DNA of 13,175 nucleotides from an uncultured Lachnospiraceae bacterium (lineage in GTDB: Bacteria; Bacillota_A; Clostridia; Lachnospirales; Lachnospiraceae): assembly GCA_910588595.1 (NCBI GenBank), contig CAJUQU010000012.1, forward strand, positions 18,444-31,618, given 5' to 3'. The notes below the pieces were generated by a model that saw only the letters and a list, made by a program, of their open reading frames with translations, was not told the origin of the DNA and searched no databases. Below, in pieces: positions 1 through 7,100 of the stretch. A program made the translations under genes and the position numbers. How positions within the stretch are numbered: the stretch's first letter is position 1; each line of letters begins with the position of its first letter.

Positions 1-1709
1 TGGGTCTGCACCTGATCATAGATCGCATACAGCGCTTCCTCCGGAGCTGACAGATTCCAATAATACTCCCAGTCATACGCCATATAGTTTTTCTGTGCAT
101 AGCGCATAGAACCTTCCTCCCCGCCCATGAAATCATACAGATCCGAAACGACCAGAAACACATTCCTGCAGCCGTGGGCAGTGATGCGGTCGTCCCTCCC
201 CCGACTGCTATCTAAACTTATGCTTACGTCAGTGGTCTTTGGCGATTCCTTTGCCGTGGAAGCCGCTGCCAATTTTGTACTGCCGTCATCCAACACGATC
301 CGATCCGCCTGGTACTCCCCTTTTTCCAGTATGACAAAGACTTCATCGTCGCCGAGTTTTTCAGTCGTCCCGCACAGTCTGTTATATGCATCCAGGGACA
401 GCACATGCAGCCAGACGATCTCCTCATTCCCCTCTGTCCATCCGGGGTACTGTCCCGATCCCGGCGTAAACCAGGTATCGCGCATATCCCTGCCAAGGTC
501 AAGGCGCCCGTCGACAAACATCGCCAGCATATTGGCAAAATACACGGCACAGCCCTCCCCGCCGACACCTGACTGCGCCTGCATGAAACTTCCCTGCCCC
601 GCAGGCTGCCCGGCATCGCTCTGAACAGAACCCATAACAGAACTTATGATCGCATCGATCCCCGCCCGATATCCCTCTGTGCAGGTTCCTTCTGCCAGCT
701 CATTTCCGATCTTTTCCGGCGGAATCTCCACGCGGACGCTCAGATCATACGGATATGTCCTATGCAGCACTTCCATGGAGCCCGCATAAAAGGAGACCGA
801 AAAAGAGCACGCCACCAGCACGAGCGTCACCAGAACACAGATCGCGGCAAGGCTCGCCCCGCTGCGCTTCATGCGGTAAGCCATCGTGGATATGGTGACA
901 AAATGCGATGTCTGATAATAATATGTCTTCCTGTTCTGCAATATCCTGCACAGCACAACAAAAGCGCAGATGAACAGCAGAAAGGTTCCGGCGATGAGCA
1001 GGACAGCCGTCACAAAGATCTGCGCAAGCTGGTACTCCACCGCCGTCACATCCGCCGCTGCACAGTAGCCTGCCCCGATCAGGACAAAACTCAGCACCGT
1101 CAGGAACATACGGCTTTTCGGCGGGCGCTCCCCCTGCGAATCGCTGTGAAGCAGTTCGATCGGATTGTTCGCGTGTATCTGCCACAGCGCGTTCGCCAGG
1201 ATCATCAGATAAATGACTGCAAATACCGCCAGGACGACAAGTGCCCCCTTCCAGTCGACGTAGATGCGGTAATCGACCTGCCTGCCCATGATATTGACAA
1301 GCACCAGCTCCGCGATCTTGGAGAACAGAAATCCGGCAAAGATCCCGATCACAACGACGATCCCATAGGAGATCACCGTCTCCCGGAACAGAACGGAGAC
1401 GATATTGCGCTTGTTCATTCCCAGGATATTGTACAGTCCCAGCTCTCTCTTCCGTTTCCTGATCAGGGACGCGTTGGTGTAGAATAAAAAAGGAATGGAA
1501 AACAGGCCGACCGCCCCCTCCCCGATATAAAACAAATACGGCAGCACCGCCTTCCCCGGCAGCGTGTGCACTACCTCCGACGTCGCCAGGAAGTGAAAGA
1601 TATAGAACACCATAACCATCACGATACCTGAGAGAAAATAGGGATAGTACAGCTGCCTGTTTTTCTGAATGCCCGTCCACGCGAGCCTGGTGTAGAAACC
1701 TCTGGTCAT
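1..1709 (-). CDS. Bce-type ABC transporter permease (FtsX/MacB-like), 3' end beyond the window
   Basis: Membrane subunit of an antimicrobial-peptide sensing/detoxification ABC transporter. The frame is open from an ATG at 1709-1707 to the window edge, giving 569 residues and no stop. Seven hydrophobic segments are visible at about 22-43, 57-79, 108-130, 153-173, 201-219, 229-254 and 286-308. A long hydrophilic region follows from about 310 to the cut, the expected place of the large extracellular domain of BceB-type permeases, which normally have ten segments; the last three should lie outside the window. A basic stretch RKRKREL (84-90) followed by GLYNILGM is typical of the cytoplasmic FtsX-like segment. 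The start overlaps the stop of the upstream ATPase gene (ATGA, 1709-1706), indicating translational coupling. The family binds cell-wall-active peptides such as bacitracin or lantibiotics and signals to the partner kinase. The actual ligand cannot be read from sequence. No frameshift was found when the frame was followed codon by codon over most of its length. Confidence 0.9.
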   Translation of the reverse strand, partial: MTRGFYTRLAWTGIQKNRQLYYPYFLSGIVMVMVFYIFHFLATSEVVHTLPGKAVLPYLFYIGEGAVGLFSIPFLFYTNASLIRKRKRELGLYNILGMNKRNIVSVLFRETVISYGIVVVIGIFAGFLFSKIAELVLVNIMGRQVDYRIYVDWKGALVVLAVFAVIYLMILANALWQIHANNPIELLHSDSQGERPPKSRMFLTVLSFVLIGAGYCAAADVTAVEYQLAQIFVTAVLLIAGTFLLFICAFVVLCRILQNRKTYYYQTSHFVTISTMAYRMKRSGASLAAICVLVTLVLVACSFSVSFYAGSMEVLHRTYPYDLSVRVEIPPEKIGNELAEGTCTEGYRAGIDAIISSVMGSVQSDAGQPAGQGSFMQAQSGVGGEGCAVYFANMLAMFVDGRLDLGRDMRDTWFTPGSGQYPGWTEGNEEIVWLHVLSLDAYNRLCGTTEKLGDDEVFVILEKGEYQADRIVLDDGSTKLAAASTAKESPKTTDVSISLDSSRGRDDRITAHGCRNVFLVVSDLYDFMGGEEGSMRYAQKNYMAYDWEYYWNLSAPEEALYAIYDQVQT

Positions 1710-2470
1710 CTGCATCCACCTCCTGCCATCAGGATCGTCAGGGTAGACGATATCTTCTCATACAGCTTTTCATCGCTGTCCCCGCCGCGGTAGATCTGAT
1801 GAAACACCTCCCCGTCCTTGATGAACAGGACGCGGTTTGCCCTGCTCGCCGCAGCCGTGGAGTGCGTGACCATCACGATCGTCTGTCCCATCCCGTTGAC
1901 CGATGCAAACAGCCGCAGAAGTTCATCGGAGGAGCGGGAGTCGAGCGCCCCCGTCGGCTCGTCGGCGAGGATCAGATGCGGCTCCGTGATCAGCGCCCGC
2001 GCGACGGCAGCCCGCTGCTTCTGCCCGCCGGACACCTCGTATGGGTACTTTTTCAACAGCTGTGTGATGCCAAGCATCTCCGCGATCGGCAGAAGCTTTT
2101 CGCGCATCTGCGGATACGGTGTGTTCGCGAGCACGAGCGGCAGATAGATATTGTCCTCAAGGGTAAATGTGTCCAGCAGGTTAAAGTCCTGAAAGACAAA
2201 CCCCAGATTCTCCCTGCGAAACCGCGCGATCTGATCCTCGGTGATCTCCGCAATGTTCTTTCCGTTTATAAGTACGGCGCCGCTCGTGGGCTTATCCAGC
2301 GCCGCGAGGATATTGAGCAGCGTGGTCTTTCCTGAGCCGGACTCCCCCATGACTGCCACATACTCCCCCTCCTCCACTGTAAAATTGACATTTCTGAGCG
2401 CCGTGACCTGATTTGCCCCAAATCTTGTCGTATACACTTTTTTCAGCGATCTCACTTCCAATATACTCAT
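1706..2470 (-). CDS. Bce-type ABC transporter ATP-binding protein
   Basis: Cytoplasmic ATPase that powers the adjacent permease. The product is 254 residues, close to the usual length of BceA-like proteins. All nucleotide-binding motifs are present: Walker A GESGSGKT at 42-49, Q-loop Q94, signature VSGGQ at 146-150, Walker B LILADE at 166-171, and switch histidine H203 in VTHS. The ATG at 2470-2468 was chosen because AAGGAGGT (complement of 2479-2486) sits eight bases upstream. An in-frame start at 2497 would put that ribosome site inside the gene. The stop overlaps the permease ATG by four bases. It belongs to the MacB/LolD/BceA subgroup, and pairing with a large-domain permease and a BceRS-like system points to peptide resistance rather than lipoprotein release. 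Likely driven by the promoter at 2495-2523 under control of the neighbouring response regulator. Confidence 0.95.
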   Translation of the reverse strand: MSILEVRSLKKVYTTRFGANQVTALRNVNFTVEEGEYVAVMGESGSGKTTLLNILAALDKPTSGAVLINGKNIAEITEDQIARFRRENLGFVFQDFNLLDTFTLEDNIYLPLVLANTPYPQMREKLLPIAEMLGITQLLKKYPYEVSGGQKQRAAVARALITEPHLILADEPTGALDSRSSDELLRLFASVNGMGQTIVMVTHSTAAASRANRVLFIKDGEVFHQIYRGGDSDEKLYEKISSTLTILMAGGGCR

Positions 2471-2494
2471 ATCTGAATACCTCCTTGATACGAC

Positions 2495-2523
2495 CATTAT
2501 AACAAAAGAGAGAAATGCATTCC
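2495..2523 (-). promoter_or_regulatory. Promoter of the ABC ATPase-permease operon
   Basis: On the minus strand TGTTATAAT forms an extended -10 (TATAAT at 2500-2495). The hexamer 17 bases upstream (2518-2523, GGAATG read on the minus strand) is far from TTGACA. A perfect extended -10 with a poor -35 is typical of a promoter that needs an activator. The start point would be near 2488, giving a very short leader before the ribosome site at 2479-2486. Confidence 0.55.
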
Positions 2524-2532
2524 CTCGGTTTC

Positions 2533-2562
2533 CCTAACATTTCTCTCTCAATCCTAACATTT
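2533..2562 (-). promoter_or_regulatory. Direct-repeat operator candidate for the response regulator
   Basis: Two identical 10-mers, CCTAACATTT on the plus strand (AAATGTTAGG on the minus), occupy 2533-2542 and 2553-2562. Their 20-bp period is two helical turns, so both face the same side of the helix. They lie just upstream of the weak -35 of the ABC operon, roughly -45 to -75, the usual site for an OmpR-family activator dimer. Binding by the RR encoded at 3981-4676 is inferred. Confidence 0.5.
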
Positions 2563-2573
2563 TTGTCATATTT

Positions 2574-2918
2574 TTATCCGATGAGGCACTCTTTTCCCCT
2601 AAATGCAAACCCGTACTTGCGAATCTGCTCCGGTGCATAACCAGACGATATCAGCTCTGCCTCGTACTGTTTCTCCTCGATCTGAGCATGGGCATTTGCG
2701 AGGGTATCTTCAAGTGTTTTCTCGTCCTCGTCGGGATCCAGCACTTTAAACTCCAGGATAAACGCCTTTTTGCTTTTGTCAAACGGCTCTATCATCACAT
2801 CATACCGCCCAAACCCGCTCTCCCTGTTGGAGCGGACTTTGTAGGCGTCCGAAAGGTTTACTACCATGCCGAGCACGAAACCATGATAGAACCACTTTTG
2901 CACACCAACAGTTTTCTT
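2574..2918 (-). pseudogene. C-terminal remnant of an AAA-ATPase-like / PD-(D/E)XK nuclease protein
   Basis: A 109-codon open stretch (2903-2574, beginning at a GTG) matches the C-terminal PD-(D/E)XK domain found at the end of AAA-ATPase-like proteins that are abundant in gut Bacteroidales and Lachnospiraceae (the DUF1703-type domain, recognised from memory). Visible hallmarks are FYHGFVLGM near the start, SNRESGFGRYD with the catalytic Asp (D35), LEFKV giving the E-x-K pair (E51, K53), QIEEKQY (74-80), and the usual ending KYGFAFRGK. The C-terminus appears natural, but the roughly 400 residues expected upstream, including the ATPase, are absent. The same frame upstream runs into the kinase stop codon (2921-2919) after five codons. 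No ribosome site precedes the GTG. It is most likely a decayed fragment left between kinase and transporter genes. Translation as a small free protein cannot be excluded but lacks support. Confidence 0.75.
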
Positions 2919-3971
2919 TCACTTCCACGTCATCCGGCGCTGATCCAAGTCCAGCCTGACCGTCGTCCCGCTCTCCACCTCGGATTCGATGGATATCGCA
3001 AGCCCCAGCCTGTCGCAGATCTGTCTGCACAGATACAACCCCAGCCCGCTCGCCCGCTTGTTCTCATGCCCGTTGCCGCCGGTGTAGCCCTTCTCAAAGA
3101 TCCGCGGGAGATCCTCCGGCGCGATGCCGATGCCCGTATCGCTGATGCAGAGCGTCCTTGGCTCCTCGAGCGATATCGTCACCGCCCCCTCGTTTGTGTA
3201 CTTCAACGCATTGGAGAGGATCTGCTCCACCACGAACGCGAGCCACTTCTCATCAGAAATGACCGTTATGTCAGACGCGGCGTACTCCAGCCGCAGTTTT
3301 TTCATGATAAAGTCCCCGCGGAACTTCCGCACGCTCTCCCGCAGCACCTTGTTCAGACTGACCGTCCGAAAGACATAGTCCGAGGAATCGCTTCCTATCC
3401 GAAAGTACGTCAGCACCATCTCCACATACTGCTCGATGCGCAGAAGCTCCGACCGAAGCCGCCTGGATCGTCCGGAGTCCTCCCCGTCGAGATGCAGCCG
3501 CATGGACGCGATCGGCGTCTTGATCTGATGCACCCACATCGTGAAATACTCCATCATCTCCCGGTGCGAGTCCGCCATCTCGTCCTCCCGTGCCTGCATC
3601 CTGCGGCACAGTGCCGATATCAGCTGCTGATAGTCCCGGTCCACCGTCTTTGCGCCTGCCGAAACCATGCCGCACACGGCATTTTCCGGCAATGCAAGGA
3701 GTGCAGGCAATTCCTGCGCTCCCCGCAGCCTTGTCAGCTCTCTGTGTCTCCTGTAAGCAGCCCGTACCGCCCGCCCTGCGAACAGACAGCCCAGCAAAAG
3801 GCAGATCGCCGCCGGGTACATCACAGCCGCCAGCGGCAGATGATACAGATAAAAGACCACTGCAAACACGCAGCAAAACAAAAGCTGCATCAGGATCATC
3901 TCAACATGCTCCCACAGATACCGAACTGCAAATACCATTTTCCGATCACTCCCCACAACAGTCTGATCCAT
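2919..3971 (-). CDS. Intramembrane-sensing histidine kinase, BceS-type
   Basis: Membrane sensor kinase partnering the regulator at 3981-4676. The product has up to 350 residues. Two hydrophobic segments (about 25-43 and 48-66) are joined by only a few residues (HLPLA), the hallmark of kinases that sense through their ABC transporter rather than through an external domain. The phospho-acceptor His148 lies in WVHQIKTP. ATPase motifs are the N-box EQILSNALKYT (249-259, N254), DTGIGI (278-283), an F-box around IFEKGYTG, and SGLGLYL (308-314). The first ATG (3971) follows the regulator stop by nine bases. The internal ATG at 3938 gives MVFAVRYLW, the usual N-terminus of this family, and has GGGGAG about ten bases upstream, so it may be the true start. 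Co-transcribed with the regulator. It should phosphorylate the regulator when the permease engages peptide; this is inferred from the family. Confidence 0.93.
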   Translation of the reverse strand: MDQTVVGSDRKMVFAVRYLWEHVEMILMQLLFCCVFAVVFYLYHLPLAAVMYPAAICLLLGCLFAGRAVRAAYRRHRELTRLRGAQELPALLALPENAVCGMVSAGAKTVDRDYQQLISALCRRMQAREDEMADSHREMMEYFTMWVHQIKTPIASMRLHLDGEDSGRSRRLRSELLRIEQYVEMVLTYFRIGSDSSDYVFRTVSLNKVLRESVRKFRGDFIMKKLRLEYAASDITVISDEKWLAFVVEQILSNALKYTNEGAVTISLEEPRTLCISDTGIGIAPEDLPRIFEKGYTGGNGHENKRASGLGLYLCRQICDRLGLAISIESEVESGTTVRLDLDQRRMTWK

Positions 3972-3980
3972 ATAAACCCC

Positions 3981-4676
3981 CTATCCCCGGTCAGCAGCAT
4001 TTTCATCGGCGATATAATATCCCTCGCCAAATTTTGTCATGACAAAATCTGCCAGCCCGTTTGCCTCCAGTTTCTTGCGCAGCCGCCCGACATTGACTGT
4101 CAGCGCATTGTCATCGACATAGCAGTCCATCTCCCACAGCGCGTCCATCAGCCGCTCCCTGCTGATGATCTGTCCTTTGCCCTTCATCAGCAGCGCCAGG
4201 ATCCGGTGCTCGTTTTTCGTGAGGTCTATCGCTGTGCCGCGATATGTGAGCACGCCGCTCTCCACGTTGAGAAACGCTCCCCTGTGTTCCAGTATGGACA
4301 GGTTCTCTTTGTAGTCATACGTCCGCCGCAGCAGCGCCTGGATCTTGGCAGTCAGCACCCCGATGTCAAAAGGCTTTGCGACAAAATCATCCCCGCCCAT
4401 ATTCATCGCCATGACCATATTCATGTTGTCCGATGCCGAGGACAAGAACAGGATCGGGCACTTGGATATCCTGCGGATCTCTGTACACCAGTGATAGCCG
4501 TCAAAGGCGGGCAGACCGATATCCATGATGACCATGTGCGGCTGGATCTCCGAAAATTCCGCAAGGATCTTCCGGAAATTTCTCACGCCCAGAACCTGCA
4601 GTCCCCACCGCTCTCCCTGGCTCTTTACAGCCTCCAGTATTCCGTTGTCGTCCTCTATCATATAAATGCGGTACAT
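3981..4676 (-). CDS. OmpR-family response regulator, BceR-type
   Basis: Transcription factor of the two-component pair, 231 residues. The receiver domain (about 1-115) has the acidic cluster E8-D9-D10, phospho-acceptor D52 in VIMDIGLP, Ser80 and K101 in AKPF. A C-terminal winged-helix domain (about 130-225) contains LTKNEHRIL, SRERLMDALW, the recognition-helix region VDDNALTVNVGRLRKKL and the terminal wing GEGYYI. The ATG at 4676-4674 was chosen because GGAGAG (complement of 4682-4687) lies six bases upstream; an in-frame TTG at 4694 would lie upstream of that site and has no support. The gene is first in the minus-strand operon, nine bases before the kinase, and has a near-consensus promoter. 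It probably activates the ABC operon through the direct repeats at 2533-2562. Confidence 0.95.
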   Translation of the reverse strand: MYRIYMIEDDNGILEAVKSQGERWGLQVLGVRNFRKILAEFSEIQPHMVIMDIGLPAFDGYHWCTEIRRISKCPILFLSSASDNMNMVMAMNMGGDDFVAKPFDIGVLTAKIQALLRRTYDYKENLSILEHRGAFLNVESGVLTYRGTAIDLTKNEHRILALLMKGKGQIISRERLMDALWEMDCYVDDNALTVNVGRLRKKLEANGLADFVMTKFGEGYYIADENAADRG

Positions 4677-4704
4677 ACACACTCTCCACAGCAAAATTTT
4701 CCTT

Positions 4705-4734
4705 ATTATAACAATGGCAGATCCTTCTTGTCAA
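4705..4734 (-). promoter_or_regulatory. Sigma-A promoter of the two-component operon
   Basis: On the minus strand a perfect TTGACA (4734-4729) and perfect TATAAT (4710-4705) are separated by 18 bases. Transcription would begin near 4698 and read into the response regulator at 4676. The near-consensus match suggests constitutive expression, unlike the weak promoter of the ABC genes. Confidence 0.85.
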
Positions 4735-4828
4735 ATTGAGAAAAAATATTAAATGAAAAGGGGTATGGAAAAATCAATCTTTACATGATACTATAAAATC
4801 TATAGAGGAAATCAAGGAGGGTGTTCCC

Positions 4829-5575
4829 GTGAAAAAAATATTAAAAAATACAGTCTTTATCATATTGTTTTCCATTTTGGTCCTGTCCACTGGACTTTCA
4901 GCATACCTATGTTTTTCGATAGCCAGCAACAGAAACCTCTCTGGGGAATGGACTGCGGAGCTGGACATGACAGAGCAGGCAGTTGTCACAGCGCTTGACT
5001 GGCTTCAGGATATGGAAGCTGTCTCTGTATCCGTGCAGGATATGGAAGCCCACATGCAGGGTCTGACCATCACACTCAATCTGAAGTTGCAACAGACCTC
5101 CCGCTCGGCGGGCACTTTCGTCTCAGGCATCGTTCCTGAAAGCTACACTGCCTGCAGCCAGGCTGCCTATGAAGCATTTGCTGCTGCTTTCCGGGAATTA
5201 GTGGCTGAGCGGCTCCACATGGCAGGTTATGACGGGGACACGAGTGAAGAAGCCGTCGAAGCGCTGATCACCGAAACATTTGGAATGCCCACAGTCTCCT
5301 ATCTGCTGTCCTGTGAACCAGATCTGCTCCCTTCGCTGGAAGACCTGCAGGCACAGTACGACAGCAGCGGCACCTATCAAACGTCAGATGGCATTCTGAC
5401 CAGACAGTCTGACAGTGGTTCATTGCTCCGTGCCAAGTCCGAGCGCTATATCCGCAAAGATTCCACCCTCATACTGACGGAGGAAGCCGATCCCGCTGCC
5501 CTGGGTTATTTCACCGATGATTATCCTATGATATACACCCTGCAGCAATCCAATGAACTGCAGAGTCCTTTTTGA
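4829..5575 (+). CDS. Hypothetical membrane-anchored extracytoplasmic protein
   Basis: Not recognised as a named family. The GTG at 4829 follows AAGGAGGG (4814-4821) at a good distance and gives 248 residues. An N-terminal basic stretch (MKKILKN) and a hydrophobic segment at about 8-31 suggest an uncleaved anchor or signal peptide without a lipobox, leaving a soluble part outside the membrane. The body begins with SGEWTAELDMTEQA and later has YDSSGTYQTSDGIL and YIRKDSTLILTEEAD, alternating short strands that recall lipocalin-like folds, while the middle (about 105-175) looks helical. That resemblance is weak. Residues 60-79 carry a duplicated ten-residue unit (LQDMEAVSVS then VQDMEAHMQG). A promoter upstream is only suggested by TATAAA at 4792-4797. 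The D-Ala-D-Ala carboxypeptidase gene starts 63 bases after its stop on the same strand with no terminator between, so a shared role at the cell envelope is likely but unproven. Confidence 0.8.
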   Translation: MKKILKNTVFIILFSILVLSTGLSAYLCFSIASNRNLSGEWTAELDMTEQAVVTALDWLQDMEAVSVSVQDMEAHMQGLTITLNLKLQQTSRSAGTFVSGIVPESYTACSQAAYEAFAAAFRELVAERLHMAGYDGDTSEEAVEALITETFGMPTVSYLLSCEPDLLPSLEDLQAQYDSSGTYQTSDGILTRQSDSGSLLRAKSERYIRKDSTLILTEEADPAALGYFTDDYPMIYTLQQSNELQSPF

Positions 5576-5638
5576 CAACTGACAACACCAAATATCTGAC
5601 TTTGCATGAAGGCAAATCTATATAAGAATGGAGATTTT

Positions 5639-7093
5639 ATGAAACAACTATTTATCAAAATATATTCTTTCATACTTTGTGTGATCCTGGTGTGCTTGAT
5701 GCTGCCTGTCCGGACAGATGCAGGATATGAGATCCTTGGAACCTGTCAGGTACAGACGGACGCGAACACTGCAGGCACAGTGAAGACCATGGATTACAGC
5801 TACGACCGCAACACCTACCTCTCCCTGCGCGACATCGCTGTGCTCCTCAACGGTACGGGCAAATCCTTTTCCCTGGAGATCACGAAAAACGCAGTCGCCC
5901 TGAACCCCGGAAATTTCTACATGCCCGTAGGCGGAGAAAATGTTCCATGGGAAAGCAGCGAAAATCCAGATATCACCCTGCGGCGAAACGAATTTAAAGT
6001 CAGCGGACAGACCGTATATTACTACACCTTGATCACAGCGCTCCCCTCCGGCAGTTATGACTGTTTTATGATGGCTGCGGATCTTGCGATGATCCTGGAC
6101 ATGAACGTCACCTCCCCAGCCTCAGGCATGCTTCAGATCGACACACAGATTCCTTTTAGCATCTCCCCTGATGCGCTGGAGGCGGCAGGCTATTTCTACG
6201 GCGTTAACAGCGTGCTGGCAGGAGATGCCGCCACCGGAGAGATCTATTACGCATATCAGGCCGATATGGCCTATCCCATAGCCAGCACCTCCAAGCTTAT
6301 GACTTGCCTTTTGACTATGGATGCCATCTCGTCAGGACAGCTTGCCCTTGAGCAGCAGGTCACTGTCTCCGATGCTGCCATTGCGCTGTCCGCCTCGTCC
6401 GACGGCGTGATCCCTCTCGAGCCAGGTCAACAGCTCACCGTACAGGAACTCCTTGTGGGCGCTCTTCTGCCATCGAGCAACGAATGTGCACTGAGTCTCG
6501 CGGAAACCGTCGCCGGTTCGGAGGACGCCTTTGTCATGATGATGAACCAGAAAGCTGCAGAGCTTGGCCTTTCCCAGGCGGTATTTTACAACAGCAACGG
6601 TCTGCCATCCTACACAGGGGACGCCATTCCCTCAAAACGACAGAACCGCATGAGTGCGCAGGACATGTTCCAACTGGTATCCTACCTCTTGAAAGTATAT
6701 CCACAGATCACGGATATCACTTCCATGCAAAGCGCCACCCTGCCGTCCCTTGACCTTGAAGTGCGCAACACCAACCCGCTCCTGCGCAATCTGCCCGAAG
6801 CCACAGGCTTAAAAACCGGCACGACCAACAAATCCGGCGCCTGCCTGATCACATCCCTGACTGCAGACAATGGAACTACAGAGCATGATCTGGTAGTGAT
6901 TGTCCTTGGCACTGAGGATTCCATAGAGAGAGGACGTGTCTCCGCGCTGCTCGCCAGATATGCACTGCAGACCTTTCACGCCGGCGCACAGGATTCCAAT
7001 CCCCCGGAAGCAGGAACAATTCCTGCCAATCTCCCCACACACGCGGAGGCCGCAGTGGATTGGATTCTCCGGACTGCCAGGGCACGCGGATAA
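5639..7093 (+). CDS. Secreted D-alanyl-D-alanine carboxypeptidase (peptidase S11) with N-terminal Cu-amine-oxidase-like domain
   Basis: Low-molecular-weight penicillin-binding protein that trims the terminal D-Ala from peptidoglycan stem peptides outside the membrane. The product is 484 residues. The ATG at 5639 was chosen because GGAG lies six bases upstream and it leads directly into a signal peptide (MKQLFIKIY, then hydrophobic to about residue 22, cleavage probably near 28). An in-frame ATG at 5606 adds eleven residues without a ribosome site. Residues about 30-170 include YLSLRDIAVLLNGTGKSF, typical of the Cu-amine-oxidase N-terminal-like domain seen on many clostridial wall proteins. 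The S11 catalytic domain follows: SxxK as S216-T-S-K219, SxN as S279-S-N281, and KTG at 392-394. All three catalytic motifs are intact. The C-terminus (to 484) shows no clear amphipathic anchor, so membrane attachment is uncertain. It is probably co-transcribed with the preceding unknown gene. Its 3' end faces the ZIP gene with only seven bases between, and no clear terminator is visible. Confidence 0.93.
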   Translation: MKQLFIKIYSFILCVILVCLMLPVRTDAGYEILGTCQVQTDANTAGTVKTMDYSYDRNTYLSLRDIAVLLNGTGKSFSLEITKNAVALNPGNFYMPVGGENVPWESSENPDITLRRNEFKVSGQTVYYYTLITALPSGSYDCFMMAADLAMILDMNVTSPASGMLQIDTQIPFSISPDALEAAGYFYGVNSVLAGDAATGEIYYAYQADMAYPIASTSKLMTCLLTMDAISSGQLALEQQVTVSDAAIALSASSDGVIPLEPGQQLTVQELLVGALLPSSNECALSLAETVAGSEDAFVMMMNQKAAELGLSQAVFYNSNGLPSYTGDAIPSKRQNRMSAQDMFQLVSYLLKVYPQITDITSMQSATLPSLDLEVRNTNPLLRNLPEATGLKTGTTNKSGACLITSLTADNGTTEHDLVVIVLGTEDSIERGRVSALLARYALQTFHAGAQDSNPPEAGTIPANLPTHAEAAVDWILRTARARG

Positions 7094-7100
7094 GCCGCAT

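Noticed and set aside
127..624. 165-codon plus-strand open frame
   Set aside because: Antisense to the extracellular domain of the permease, with no ribosome site and no recognisable sequence.
760..1719. 319-codon minus-strand open frame across the permease region
   Set aside because: It is out of frame with the true permease, has no recognisable domain, and the Bce-type permease frame with clear membrane segments covers the same bases.
2688..4739. 683-codon plus-strand open frame opposite the kinase and regulator
   Set aside because: The product is rich in His, Gln, Pro and Arg with no domain, and it lies antisense to two textbook genes. It is a shadow frame of GC-rich coding DNA.
7079..7100. 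Terminator between the carboxypeptidase and ZIP genes
   Set aside because: Only a four-pair GCGG/CCGC stem without a T tract was found, which is not enough for a terminator call.
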